The translations under genes and the position numbers were made by a program. A stretch of DNA of 64,000 nucleotides from Scilla litardierei (taxonomy: Eukaryota; Streptophyta; Magnoliopsida; Asparagales; Asparagaceae). Positions within the stretch are counted from its first letter, which is position 1; the number at the start of each line of letters is the position of its first letter. Positions 45,701-53,929 of the stretch are shown here, one piece after another. The notes beneath the pieces are model-generated. The model was not told where the DNA came from, did not search any database, and saw only the letters and a program-made list of their open reading frames with translations. The stretch is taken from positions 182,133,051-182,197,050 of the forward strand of contig CM061138.1 of assembly GCA_030789695.1 (NCBI GenBank), given 5' to 3'.

Positions 45701-48008
45701 GGTGTCGTAGCGGAGGAGCATGCACGTCATAATGGTCTCTAGCAGGGTCCCGATCCTCTCCTTCAGCACCCTCCCAATTAGTCTCTCCCCAATCAGCTCC
45801 TGCATCAACAAAGTCCACACAATGATCCTCGTGGTATCGATTGTAGTTTTCAAACTCTGTATCAGGTCCTGGGGGTCTTTCTCCATAGAAATCACTTCCA
45901 ATATGCTCCCGGGGCCCTCAAACCCATCGCCGAAACCGTCACGCTGTCCAGATCTCATCGAAGCCGTTTGGGACTCAAAGTAAGCCCGGCGGCCCTACTA
46001 CTGCAGCCCGGGGCCCTAGGGCCCTACAGGTCGCCAGTGGCCCAGTGTGGGCCTGGCGGGTTGCCATGGCTCGGTGAAGCCTTGGCAGCCTGCCAGGGAC
46101 TCGCACGGCCCTTGGCGAACCGCTAGGGGGCCGTTATTGCTCTGGTGGGCCGCCAATGTGCTCCGGCCTCAGGTTCGCTCCCCCGAAAGTCGTGGGGTCC
46201 CAGGCCATGTTGTTGCGCCTCCTCGCCTCCATTGAAGTTGTGTTCTTCGTCGTCTGTCACCAGATTTGCATCTGAGAGAAGCCCTTCTCGAAAAGGATCA
46301 ACTTTTCCTTTTCACTTCACCAAAGTCCTCGCCTTTTGTTCCGGATCTAGGGTTTCAACCCGATCTGAATTAATCGTCTTGGAAAGCATCATAACACTCC
46401 GATTTGCTTGATTTAGGGCTTTCAAGAGTTGTGAAAACATCCGATCCAACTCACGCCCATTTGATTGTCAACGTTCTTCTTGATTCCTTGGATCTTGTCG
46501 TCAAACTTCTCCATCTTCTCTTCCAACATATCGATTCTATCCTTGGATCTTGTCGTCGGTATGGATCATCGCGTTCTGATACCAATTTGATGCGGCTAGG
46601 GTTTCGGAGAAATAAAAATATGATTTTTATATGTGGAACATGGAAAAAGATGGGAATTTTATTGGAATAATTTTGGAATTAAAGGATAACTAGCCCCAAT
46701 TCGAGAAGAGGCATTTCTTCTGACTTTCGATTCTAAAATCTCCCAGCAAGGGTCATGGACACCTTTAGCAATAGTTTTCACAAGAATAATCAAGCACAAC
46801 CCCTCCTAGTTGGCCCTAGGCTAATTAAAAGGGAAACTTACAGATTTGATCTTTTTACCAAAAAAACCCCCAACGTTTAGAATTTACGAAATAGCCCTTG
46901 AATTTGTCGCACGCCCGCGCCTCCTCCTATAGGTGATGATCGCATCAGATGATGACCATAAAGAAGGCATAATCGGTGGCTGAAATCGACGATGAACGTA
47001 GGAAGGGGATACATTAACCAGGTCAGAAGGACTGTATGAACTGGATGAAGACGATTGATCAAATTTACTAGCCTGAGATAGGTTTAGCTTGCCAACGAGA
47101 AGTCAACCTTCTTGATGAAAAGCCTTGAAACCCTAATTCCCACTTTGTTCTTTCCCAATTTTACCAATTCTTCCAATTTTCCCCTTGGTTCTAAATCACC
47201 AAGTGCCCACTAAACATCGTGTCTGATAAATATTGATTTAGCCCATGTTTCTGTTCAGAAAAAGAACTATACTGCCAGCTGTAATTAGATTATAGTTTAA
47301 TGCACTGATTCTTTTTGCTGGAGTAAGGTAGTAATTATTGTTTTCAGATATTATTAACAAACTGGCTTATTGTATCATTTTTTTTTGAAGTGATGCATTT
47401 ATCCTGCATTTTTTTTGGAAGAACAACCTGAAAATGTTTACGGTTTCAATTGTGCCAAATACATAATTGATTGTCTATTTTAATGTGCCAGATGGAAGGG
47501 AAGATAACTATGTCTATGTATCTGAGGCTCTTTTGGCTGGCATAGCTGCTGGTGGTGTAGAAGCTGTTGTTTGCACCCCATTTGAATTTTTTAAACTCCG
47601 GAAGCAAGTGACAAGTGCTTCTCGTTCTGGAACTATTACCTCAATTAAGGTCATGCAAGAAAATACACCATTGATTTTGAAGCTATTACCCAGTTATATT
47701 CCTGATGTAAGGACATGGAACAACACGGTCAGTATTCTCTCCAAGATGTCACCAAGTCACATTGACATGGTTGGTGCACTTAAACAGTACCCATGGATGC
47801 TGACTGGCTCAGGTAGACCACCACTTGCATCTGAAGTTAAACAGCCTCGAGATATTATATCATTGGAAAGCTGGAGCTCTTTGTGGAGAGGTCTTCGATC
47901 AGGAATAGCTCGAGATTGTGTTTTTGGTGGCATTTTCTTTTCTACCTGGCAATTCTTTCACATAGCAATGCTTAATTGGAAGGCCATAGATATGAACCCT
48001 GAACCCAG
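15598..48008 (+). CDS. Mitochondrial carrier family protein, four exons, 3' end not in window
   Basis: Carrier of the inner mitochondrial membrane (SLC25 family); the substrate cannot be told from sequence. Exons 15598-15714, 15800-15869, 26637-26732 and 47492-48008 join in frame with GT donors and AG acceptors, giving 266 codons plus two bases. The first repeat carries the signature PIDTLK (residues 30-35), the second PFEFFK (124-129); each marks the end of an odd-numbered helix. GLYNGF-like ([16 protein letters not shown]) and [14 protein letters not shown] stretches are the paired even-helix motifs. The loop between helices 3 and 4 is long (about residues 130-220), as in a plant subfamily of this kind. 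The third repeat with its signature is absent, so at least one further exon must lie beyond 64000 unless the gene is truncated. Introns 2, 3 and 4 are filled with transposons. The family assignment is firm; the exact exon 2 donor (GAC/GTTCAT) is the weakest junction. Confidence 0.85.
15800..15869 (+). CDS. Mitochondrial carrier exon 2 (70 nt)
   Basis: Acceptor GGTCAG/CTTGGT after an 85-bp intron. It encodes [20 protein letters not shown] and ends one base into a codon at GGAC/GTTCAT. The donor is inferred because it is the one that keeps frame with exon 3 (giving RLYNGF). Confidence 0.8.
15870..17000. other. Intron 2, first part: nothing recognised
   Basis: AT-rich intronic sequence with no repeat partner, coding or RNA gene visible. 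Confidence 0.6.
17000..17172. repeat. Hairpin-ended repeat, copy 1
   Basis: 17137-17149 (GGTGATCTGGTGC) pairs perfectly with 17159-17171 around a 9-base loop. The sequence before it (ATTAAATTTGTAACG then GTTTTCGCATGG) resembles 23310-23450, so both belong to one repeat family, probably a small non-autonomous DNA element. Confidence 0.55.
17173..19980. other. Intron 2, AT-rich stretch
   Basis: No gene. There is one short perfect tandem duplication of 19 bp (18331-18349 and 18350-18368). The rest is unique within the window. Confidence 0.6.
19981..20050. repeat. Perfect 35-bp tandem duplication
   Basis: 19981-20015 and 20016-20050 are identical purine-rich units (start TGAAGGAGGGG). Perfect identity suggests a recent slippage event. 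Confidence 0.9.
20369..20848. repeat. Diverged direct duplication of ~200 bp
   Basis: 20369-20578 and 20655-20848 align along their length (shared ATAGCATGAGAAATATGG, CGTTAGGTGCCCAA, CTAAATTCGATA and CATTGCAAATTTAATA). The spacer between them repeats some of the same words. Confidence 0.75.
21440..22260 (-). mobile_element. L1-type LINE ORF2 3' remnant
   Basis: The minus strand encodes decayed pieces of the C-terminal zinc-finger region of plant LINE reverse transcriptases: [11 protein letters not shown] (about 22200), [18 protein letters not shown] (about 21750), then [20 protein letters not shown] (about 21550-21610). Several frameshifts and stops separate them. RT proper, the 5' end and a poly(A) tail were not found. 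Confidence 0.65.
22590..23135. repeat. Microsatellite-rich intron segment
   Basis: TATA/CACA-rich tracts at 22590-22650, a CACA plus GTAGGTAGGTAGG tract at 23040-23062, and about twelve TA units at 23103-23128. Nothing else seen. Confidence 0.7.
23139..23470. repeat. Hairpin-ended repeat, copy 2 (MITE-like)
   Basis: Bounded by two self-complementary blocks: TTTCGCACCATGCGAAA near 23150-23167 and TTTTCGCACGGTGCGAAAA near 23442-23460, which are also inverted copies of each other. Each has an adjacent A/T homopolymer run. The interior shares ATTAAATTTGTAACG and the GTTTTCGCAYGG end with 17000-17140. No transposase. Confidence 0.6.
23480..23997. other. Possible LTR remnant preceding a gypsy PBS
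   Basis: It begins with TATATATG microsatellite (23487-23560). 23700-23997 leads directly into a primer-binding site and so should be the 3' part of an LTR, but no second copy exists in the window and the LTR start cannot be fixed. Confidence 0.4.
23998..24600 (+). mobile_element. Gypsy (chromovirus-type) 5' fragment: PBS and start of gag
   Basis: TTGGTATCAGAG at 23998-24009 is an initiator Met primer-binding site. A frame beginning [19 protein letters not shown] resembles the gag starts of the elements at 46529 (minus) and 50074. It is followed by a GC-rich low-complexity block (24296-24560) also seen at the same relative place in those two elements. The fragment then stops; no pol follows. 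Confidence 0.6.
24601..26636. other. Intron 2, last part: nothing recognised
   Basis: AT-rich, unique within the window, ending in the exon 3 acceptor. Some of it (25500-25760) has the look of a transcribed 3' end but no frame supports a gene. Confidence 0.55.
26637..26732 (+). CDS. Mitochondrial carrier exon 3 (96 nt)
   Basis: Acceptor CTTGTAG/GTCTCTAC, donor AAAG/GTACAA. It encodes the second helix ([20 protein letters not shown], then [10 protein letters not shown]), typical of this carrier group. It lies 10.8 kb after exon 2. Confidence 0.88.
27106..27959 (+). mobile_element. Non-autonomous Helitron (854 bp)
   Basis: The 5' end TCTATTATATAAAACACAAC follows an A at 27105. The 3' end is a CCGTG/CACGG hairpin (about 27930-27949), then TTATGA and CTAG at 27956-27959, followed by T at 27960. 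A|TC...CTAG|T with a subterminal hairpin is the Helitron signature, and no target duplication is expected. No Rep/helicase is encoded, so it depends on a partner for rolling-circle transposition. The interior holds an irregular GC-rich tandem array (27580-27870). Confidence 0.8.
27580..27870. repeat. Tandem TTTTTACGCTAATTGGTTG-type repeats inside the Helitron
   Basis: About six copies of a TTTTTACGCTAATTgGTTG core (at about 27583, 27658, 27697, 27740, 27846 and a degenerate one near 27790) alternate with GC-rich spacers containing GCGCCGAAGGTGTCCGC. Spacing is uneven (about 40-75 bp). Confidence 0.7.
28112..28521 (+). mobile_element. RTE-type LINE fragment, 5' part
   Basis: Decayed reverse transcriptase of the plant RTE group, for example the stretch [10 protein letters not shown] (about 28327) and [25 protein letters not shown] coding (about 28405-28470). 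The body begins after a 17-bp target duplication at 28112-28128 (GTATGCCCCACATATTA). It is 5'-truncated and interrupted at 28521 by an LTR element; it resumes at 36318. Confidence 0.75.
28440..28521. repeat. Short tandem array at the insertion point
   Basis: Three near-identical ~29-bp units beginning TTTAGTAAAGTGTG; a fourth start is seen at 36313 (TTTAGTAAAATGTGATAT) after the nested element. The array lies inside the LINE and supplies the TTTAG target of the LTR element. Confidence 0.75.
28985..29835. other. GC-rich block within the LTR (second copy 33525-34370)
   Basis: Strongly C-rich on the plus strand, CpG-rich, embedded in AT-rich LTR DNA. It leaves long open frames in several phases on both strands (up to 284 codons on +). 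These are explained by the scarcity of stop codons in C-rich sequence. The longest is interrupted in the second LTR, so I do not call a gene. It could be a CpG-rich promoter-proximal leader. Confidence 0.6.
30586..30690. repeat. LTR minisatellite 1
   Basis: Three to four ~27-bp units of the type TTGTGCCTTTGGGCAATTAC. The same copy number, with different unit variants, occurs at 35120-35215 in the 3' LTR. Confidence 0.8.
30982..31085. repeat. LTR minisatellite 2 (copy number differs between LTRs)
   Basis: ~30-bp units beginning ACACTTGCCA and ending GTACACAC. There are three units here and four at 35519-35645 in the 3' LTR, where two adjacent units are identical. Confidence 0.85.
31876..32786 (+). 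pseudogene. gag: gag of the gag-only element (stop plus frameshift)
   Basis: Ty3/gypsy-type capsid and nucleocapsid. ATG at 31876 lies 126 bp after the LTR. It opens [20 protein letters not shown], then an Ala/Pro linker. An in-frame TGA follows at 32086-32088, then the retrotransposon Gag domain ([42 protein letters not shown]) to about 32400. There the frame changes, and the rest ([11 protein letters not shown], a [11 protein letters not shown] basic stretch) ends at a TAA at 32784-32786. Two CCHC knuckles, 32670-32711 and 32730-32771, each fit C-x2-C-x4-H-x4-C. The intact family protein would package RNA made by this element. No pol follows within the remaining 270 bp. Confidence 0.85.
32787..33057 (+). 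other. 3' internal non-coding end of the gag-only element
   Basis: AT-rich, no frame. It ends with a chromovirus-like junction (CCGAGGACGGAATTTTTC, about 33024-33042) and a purine-rich stretch GGTGGGTAGGG just before the LTR (33047-33057), the probable polypurine tract. Confidence 0.6.
33058..36312 (+). repeat. 3' LTR of the gag-only element (3,255 bp)
   Basis: Collinear with 28522-31750. It ends TA instead of CA. The net 26-bp length difference is largely explained by one extra unit in minisatellite 2. The GC-rich block is at 33525-34370. Confidence 0.93.
36313..37039 (+). mobile_element. RTE-type LINE fragment, 3' part
   Basis: The first 5 bp are the target duplication of the nested LTR element. 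It continues the RTE reading (pieces such as [14 protein letters not shown] near 36525 and [12 protein letters not shown] near 36730) to the typical RTE 3' end (TTTTTTTGGGATGAAGGCTAA, then AATGATGACG, near 36990-37022). The second copy of the target duplication is at 37023-37039 (GTATGCCCGACATATTA), with one mismatch to 28112-28128. The LINE totals about 1.1 kb once the nested element is removed. Confidence 0.78.
37040..41127. other. Intron 3, middle part: nothing recognised apart from small repeats
   Basis: AT-rich. It contains a perfect 41-bp tandem duplication (39723-39763 and 39764-39804) and a degenerate AGCTCTAGCTCTA/CTCAAGCTC-rich segment (39930-40090) whose Ser-rich translation I regard as a repeat artefact. 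From 40600 to 40800 a loose GCTCAAAAT/TGGCTTGAA repetition is seen. Confidence 0.55.
39723..39804. repeat. Perfect 41-bp tandem duplication
   Basis: Two identical units, starting GAAGAGTATTTCAAAGG, directly adjacent. Confidence 0.9.
41136..41500 (-). repeat. 3' LTR of the minus-strand chromovirus
   Basis: Aligns with 46588-46947 along its whole length with scattered substitutions and small indels. It abuts the end of the chromodomain frame. Confidence 0.9.
41501..44831 (-). pseudogene. pol: pol remnant: protease, RT, RNase H, integrase, chromodomain
   Basis: Read leftward. Protease-like [20 protein letters not shown], 44649-44831, in which the catalytic DSG has become DSW. RT with [20 protein letters not shown] and YHQIRMKA, 43738-44022, whose frame shifts just before the DD pair (FDDMLIY is read in another frame near 43745), then the connection region [20 protein letters not shown] (43553-43744). 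RNase H and zinc-binding parts lie between 43550 and 42600 in several frames; a piece of the integrase core is at 42307-42498 ([18 protein letters not shown]). The C-terminal part [20 protein letters not shown] leads into a chromodomain ([20 protein letters not shown], about 41540-41640). Non-functional. Chromodomains of this kind guide integration to marked chromatin. Confidence 0.8.
45041..46529 (-). pseudogene. gag: gag remnant of the minus-strand chromovirus
   Basis: Probable start at 46529 ([20 protein letters not shown]), interrupted within 120 bp. A GC-rich low-complexity block (45960-46250) follows. The Gag core is at 45041-45547 ([20 protein letters not shown], then [15 protein letters not shown]), followed by a Gly/Arg-rich tail. 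The start is similar to those at 24055 and 50074. Confidence 0.65.
46588..46947 (-). repeat. 5' LTR of the minus-strand chromovirus
   Basis: See element entry. The primer-binding site lies immediately to its left on the plus-strand map. Confidence 0.9.
46953..47491. other. Intron 3, last part
   Basis: No gene. AT-rich with a pyrimidine-rich tract before the exon 4 acceptor (TGTGCCAG). Confidence 0.6.
47492..48008 (+). CDS. Mitochondrial carrier exon 4 (517 nt)
   Basis: Acceptor GTGCCAG/ATGGAAGG, donor CCCAG/GTTTTT. It encodes the third helix and second signature ([20 protein letters not shown] then EFFKLRKQ), the long matrix loop and helix 4 ([20 protein letters not shown]). It ends two bases into a codon, so more coding exon must follow. 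No frameshift or stop inside. Confidence 0.92.
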
Positions 48009-49662
48009 GTTTTTCTCCTCCACTCAGTTGCTTGTGATGTGACACATAACAACCATTATTTGCAAAATATTCAATTATATCACCCACTCGGTTCCTTGTG
48101 ATCTTTTATATAATGAACATAATTTACAAGATATTCAATTATATCTTGTGATCTTAGTGTGTGAAAGTCATTATGTATAAATATGTACGTTTTTATGCTA
48201 CGTCTGTTCTATCAATTATATTTCTAAGGATAAACACGATATATGTATGAGGCCTGACTTCTCAGCATGGATCTGGAAGGTTCTGCTATCGGGATTAAAT
48301 TGCCCCCGTGGGGGTAAACGGTGAGGGGGAACTGATGCCTGATAGGCCATCCTGGTCATGGTTAGGTAAGGATGTCAGTTAGAAACTGTGCTTATACTTT
48401 GTTCCTTTGGCAGAGTAAGAGGCCTTTTATTGGTTTAAAGAATTATAGCAAGACCAAGAGACAAATCAGTTACTTAATAGTAAATAATGTCAAAGTGGTT
48501 GGTGAAAAGATCACTTAGAGTTTTAATGATTATTTCACAATTCTCTGTTCAAGTATGTCATTTCCTGATCTTCACTAAGTTAATAGCTAGTAAGAGAAAC
48601 TGGAAATTCCTGTTAAAAATGTCATGCTATCAAAGAAACTGTGATGTATGTATACCAGGTAGAAACAGATGCTAGCTATCAGACGTTGGGGTTTCCATGC
48701 TGGATGAATAGGTGTGACCTGAAATCCCAATTTCGGCGTCCATATTAGTCAACGGCTTATGTATCGGTACCATTAATATCAGCAATAATTTGGCTGTATC
48801 TACCGCTTCTTGAATCTTTAAAAAATAATTCGAAAAAATAGAAATTTTTTAGGATAGTTAGCAATGTTTTGACATGTTTTCCTGGAATAAACAATGGAAA
48901 TTTCAATTTAGTTGTATTTCAATGAGAGATTGTATAATATGATAGTGCACTAGTGGTCCATCTGTGGATATGATTCTTTGGGTAAATCATCGTAATTTCA
49001 CAGCTGATGGGAGACAAACTAATGGATTCTTTAACACTAAAAGAACAATTTGATGGTTACAAATTATGGAGTTGTTGAGGCTTGTGATACATGGAAGCCG
49101 TTGCGGTGTTACCTGTTTATTTTAAAGATTTGGAAAATCCATACACCGAAAATAAAGTATAATTAGGGTGCTTCAAATACGACAAACATTGGCCTCATCG
49201 ACTAATATTGGTTGATCCAAACTGATATATATCTTCGAGAATCATGCCATATTGTCATATCAGCCAGTATCCTATCAGATGCCTCAAAATCCAATACAAT
49301 CTGCATGTCTCTTTTTGGAATTGGCCGATTTATGAATTCTTGATTTGGGATCTAAGTCAAGGTTAGGTAGTTAATATGCTTCATGCATACACGTTTAGTG
49401 ATTTGCAACATCCTACCTGATGTAAAACTGTAGAAATTATATTATGTGTTTATCGGTATCTATGTATCTTCCAATGATATTCAAGCATTTTCAACAAACA
49501 GTTGCTAGCAAGGATGCATGATTGACCAAATAAGTCCATGCGACTCAAGTGACACTTTTATTGTTTAGCAAGTTTCTAGCCAAGCAGGCCACAACTTACA
49601 TGGTGACAATGTGGAAAATCATCACTGCCCAAATATTGAATGGCCTGGGAATTTCTTGCTGA
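48009..49662. other. Intron 4, first part: nothing recognised
   Basis: Unique AT-rich DNA. A short imperfect repetition (ATATTCAATTATATC near 48068 and 48131) is the only internal structure. Confidence 0.55.
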
Positions 49663-49667
49663 AATTA

Positions 49668-50046
49668 TGATGCGGTCGTGTACCGCAGAAGGCGCAAGGA
49701 CTCGAGCGTGGGAGCGGTTGTGGGACCGACTTAGTATTTTGCTATTTTTTGCTTTATGCACTACCTTCTATGTTTTAAGTTGTGTGTTTAGTAGTTTGTT
49801 AGGAGAGTATTTAAAGGGGTTAACCTTAATTGTGTTAGCTATCGAGATATTGAGACAATTCGTCATTTGATAGCTAGGGTTTGGGGGATTAGGCTTGATC
49901 CATTAATTCAAGCTAGGGAGAAGATCTACTCCAGAATAGATCAATTGTCTCTTTATTTTCATCAATTCCTATTTCTACTCTAAATTTCTTTTTGTTCTTC
50001 CAGTAAAAATCTGAGCTTTTTGATACGATTAACCCGAATCGTATCA
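49668..50046 (+). repeat. 5' LTR of the deleted chromovirus
   Basis: Begins TGATGCGG and ends GAATCGTATCA. About 16 of 379 positions differ from the 3' copy, mostly transitions. Confidence 0.93.
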
Positions 50047-50073
50047 ATTTGGTATCAGAGCAATCAGATCCAA

Positions 50074-51590
50074 TGGCGAGGACTAGGGCAAAGACGGCTG
50101 CGGAACTTGTAGAAGAGAAATTCGACGACAAACTTGAAGATGTGAACAAGACGATCGACGGGCTTTAAGGCGAGATCCGAGGCATCCATCAGGAGATGAA
50201 GGGGGTTGCTAAAGCCTTCGACATCCAAGTCATTCTTCAGATCCTTCGACAGCAACAAAAACCACCCGAATCTGAAGCTAGGGCATCAACGTCGACACAT
50301 CTGAAATTTTCCTCAGATCAAGGGCCACATGGAGAAGATCCGACGAACAAAGGGCCAAAACGTCGCCTTGTGCACTTTCAGGAACCATCTGGTGACTATC
50401 GGCAGGCGGCGGGACACCACCAAGGGGGCGGCGGACCCCTGGCAGACCGCCAGGGGCCGCGCGCCCCTTATATGAGCCGCGCGGACCTGCGCGGCCCAGA
50501 TCTGGGCCGCGCAGACCCGTGCGGCCAATCGGGTGGCCGTGCCGACAGACCCCCGGCGAGGCCCGGGAGCCGACGGCCCCGCGCAGCCGTACCAGCCCCC
50601 GGCGGCATGGGGCTGGCCGACAGGCCCCATTTGGTCTTCCTTTGGGCATGGAAGGGGCATTGGAGACCTTGAGGCGCGCCAAAGAGAATGTTCGGAGACT
50701 TTAGGAGACCGGGAAGGATGTGGGACATGTGCCGGAGTACGAGGAGTACACACGCTACGTCGACAATCTTCATGGGGAGGAGTGGGGGCGATGGAGATGA
50801 GTGGGATGCCGAGGAGCAGCGGGCTGCTGAGAGGGCCGAGAGGAGATTTGGGGAGCGTATGGTCAGCAGATCGGCCCAGATGGAGGATGGAGGAGCATGC
50901 TCGCACGAGATACCAGGCGGGAAATCGGGGTGGACGCACACGTGGCGATGCCGGCCCAGATAGCCGGTTGAGGAAGCTGACCATGCCCTTGTTTGAGGGA
51001 AAGGATCCAGATGCCTCGATCTACAAGGTGGAGAGGTACTTCGATGTTTTGGTACTGGCTGAGGCGGAGAGGATGCAGACAGTGGGAATGTGCTTCGAGG
51101 GGGAAGCTTTGGGGTGGTTCCGTTGGAGCCAATTGCATAGACCTATCCGCACTTGGATAAAGTTGACAGAGTGCCTTATGGAGAGGTTCCAGGAGACAGA
51201 CTGGTGGCCTATTTGAGCAGTTGTACACACTGCGACAGGAGGGGACCGTTCGGGAATATGTGGAGAAGTTTGAGCGGTTTGCGGGCCGAGTAGAGGGAGT
51301 TTCCGCTGAGTCCCTAGAGGGAAATTTCCTGAAGGGCCTCAAGCCGCAGATCAAAGCCTAGCTACGGGTTTAAGAACCCATGGGATTGTTTGCCATGATG
51401 AGGATAGCCAGGAAAGTGGAATACAAGCTGACGGAGAATAGGAGGGCGAGTGGAGCTTGGGGAGGATCTACTTTGCAGAGCCCGGCAGGGGCAGGGGCAC
51501 CCAAGGTTCCTACAGGTGCACTGACACCAGCGAGAGGGACTGGCCAGGAGACACATACGAGGGGGTCAGACCCGTCGGATGATTGAGGCG
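50074..51590 (+). pseudogene. gag: gag remnant of the deleted chromovirus
   Basis: ATG at 50074 opens MARTRAKTAAELVEEKFDDK and stops at 50166. A GC-rich block (50395-50640) follows. The Gag core, FEGKDPDASIYKVERYFDVL and GEALGWFRW, lies at 50985-51216. After a frame change come PRTVREYVEKF-like and LKGLKPQIK-like pieces to 51361 and a Gly/Ala/Pro-rich linker. Multiple stops. Confidence 0.7.
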
Positions 51591-53929
51591 GAGATGAGGG
51601 AGTGCATGGCCAAGGGGCCGTGTTTCAAGTGTGACGAGCGATTCACACCTGAACACAGGTGTGCGGGGCGAGCCATGCAGTTGGAGGTGGCTGCCGAGGA
51701 GGATGAAGAGGGAGACCACACGATTGTACTCGATGTAAAGGACGAGGTGACAGAGCAGCAGCCACACTTTGACACCGTGGAGGTGTCCCTTAGCTCCGTG
51801 GTAGGATTTACTCCCTATCACACCATGAAGCTGGCAGGCAGGGTGGCAGATCAGGAGGTGACGATATTGATAGACAGTGGGGCAACCCACAACTTCATCT
51901 CAAAGAAGTTGCTGGGACAGCTGGGGCTTGAGGTGAGTGAGACAGCCACTTTTGGGGTGATTTTGGGCACATGCCAGAGGGAGGAGAGCAGGAGTGTCTG
52001 CAGGGCGGTGATTCTGGCAGTACATGGAACTCAGATAGTTGCGAATTGTTATCCCTGGAGTTGGGGAAGGTGGACGTGTGGTGTTGGGAATGCAGTGGTT
52101 ACAGACCTTAGGCGACACCAAGTTCAACTGGAAGGTGCTGAGGATGGAGTATCGGGAGGACGGGAGGGCCGTGGTTTTGTTGGGGGACCCCAGCCTGTGT
52201 TGCCACGCGACGTCCCTGAAGTCCTTGGCTCGGATAGTACTAGTGGGATTAGATGCATACTTTGTGACATATCAGGAGCTAGGGGCGGAGGCGAAGGAGC
52301 AGCAGATGCCACCAGAGGTGGAGTTGTTGGATAGTTATGGGCATGTGTTTCAGATGCCGCAGGGACTTCCGCCTCATAGGGACCACGGCACGCCATTGTG
52401 CTGCATGAGGGAGCGGCTCCCGTCAGCGTTCGGCCCTACAGCTACCCACATGTTCAGAAGGATGAGATTGAGCGGTTGATCAGGGAGATGTTACAGGCTA
52501 GAGTGATACGATCGAGTGTTAGTCCTTTCTCCAGCCCGGTGCTCTTGGTGAAGAAGGACGGTAGCTGGAGGTTCTGTGTGGACTATCGTGCCCTCAACAA
52601 GGAGACGGTGGAGGATCATTTTTCTATACCGGTTATAGATGAGCTGTTGGATGAGATACATGGGGCGTCAATCTTTTCGAAGATTGACTTGAAATCGGGG
52701 TATCACCATATCCGGATGAAGGCAGAAGATGTGCAGAAGCCTGCCTTTAGCAGACCTTTCCGGATGAAGACAGTTCCGGTGCTAGCTCTCACTGACTTTA
52801 CCAGACCTTTTGTGGTAGAGACCGATGCCTCGGGATACGGGTTGGTGGCAGTGTTGATGCAGGATCAGCGACCAATGGCTTACTTTAGCCAGGTTTTGTC
52901 ATCACGGGTGATGCAGAAATCCGTGTATGAGAGGGATCTGATGGAGATCACACTGTCGATTCAGAAATGACGTCCTTATCTGTTGGGACGGTTGTTTATT
53001 GTGCGCACAGATCAGAGGTCACTGAAGTATTTGCTGGAGTAGAGGCTGGCGGCGGCAGACTATCAGAAATGGCTATCTAAACTTATTGACTACAAGTTTG
53101 AGATACACTATCGGCCGTGATTGGAGAACAAGGCCGCGGATGCGCTATCACGGAGAGAGGATGTTACCTCTTTGGCAGCCTTGTCAGTACCACTGCTAGC
53201 GGAGTGGGAGCCCTTATGGAGGGAGGTGGACATCGATGAGGAGCTCTCTAGGATTCGGGAGGATTTGGTTCAGGGGGTAGCTGAGCACCCGGGCTATTCT
53301 CTAGAGGGGCATCGGTTGTATCGAGGGAGGCTAGTCATACCGCGGGTTTCAGTGCACAAACAGTTGATTTTTCAGGAGTTCCATGGGAGCGCGGTGGGGG
53401 GCCATTTAGGAGTCCAGCAGACATATATGCGGGTGGCTAGAGAGCTGTACTGGCGGGGAACGAAGAAGGACATCGCAGAGAGGTTGACTACGCGGTGGGA
53501 GACCAGGTATATCTGAAGCTGAGGCCATACCGTCAGAGATCACTAGCACGGCCCTGGAACGAAAAGTTAGCTGCCCTCTTTTACGGGCCCTTTCAGATAT
53601 AGGCGAAGATTGGGCCCGTGGCTTATAGGTTGACATTGCCCCCAGGATCGTCATTGCATCCGGTTTTCCACGTCTCTCAGTTACGGCGGGCGGTTGGAGC
53701 ACACACGCCGGTGGTCACTCTGCCACCTACTTTGACAGCTGATTCGGAGGTACTTATGGAGCCCCAAGATATTCTACAGGTGCGGCGCATTGAGGGTGGG
53801 GGCCGAGAGGTGTTAGTACGATGGGTAGGGCTGCCCGATCACGAGGCTACGTGGGAGCTGGAGGACACCATTAGAGCGCATTTTCCAGATTTCAACATTG
53901 AGGACAAGGTTCGATTTTTGGGGGAGTAA
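51591..53929 (+). pseudogene. pol: pol remnant: protease, partial RT, RNase H, partial integrase, chromodomain
   Basis: A zinc-binding CFKCDERFTPEHRC stretch (51622-51663) precedes protease [20 protein letters not shown] (about 51826). RT fingers LVKKDGSWRFCVDYRALNKE to [20 protein letters not shown] (52542-52735) then jump directly to the RNase H region (FVVETDASGYGLVAVLMQDQ, 52809; KAADALSRRE, 53130), so the YxDD-bearing palm is deleted. The integrase zinc domain (GHLGVQQTYMRVARELYW, 53400-53453) jumps to the C-terminal GPVAYRLTLPPGSSLHPVFH (53613), so the DDE core is deleted too. The chromodomain VLVRWVGLPDHEATWELEDT is at 53811-53870. Several stops and frame changes occur besides the deletions. 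Confidence 0.85.

Larger units (their letters stand above)
41136..46947 (-). mobile_element. Ty3/gypsy chromovirus, minus strand, decayed
   Basis: LTRs of 365 bp (41136-41500, 3' LTR) and 360 bp (46588-46947, 5' LTR) share most positions and start/end TGATGCGG...GCATCA. Next to the 5' LTR, on the minus strand, lies TTGGTATCAGA, an initiator Met primer-binding site (about 46577-46587). The coding order gag, protease, RT, RNase H, integrase, chromodomain is that of gypsy chromoviruses. No exact target duplication: GATGA follows the right end (46948-46952), and GATGA (41128-41132) lies three bases short of the left end. Many stops and frameshifts indicate an old insertion. Same terminal octamer as the element at 49668, so probably a related subfamily. 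Confidence 0.85.

Noticed and set aside
46011..46235. Gly/Pro-rich protein ORFs at 46047 and 50533
   Set aside because: They lie in the GC-rich gag blocks of gypsy elements, in frames different from gag, and show no domain.
41128..46952. Target duplication GATGA of the minus-strand chromovirus
   Set aside because: The left copy is three bases away from the LTR end, so it is not an exact duplication. Recorded as possible only.
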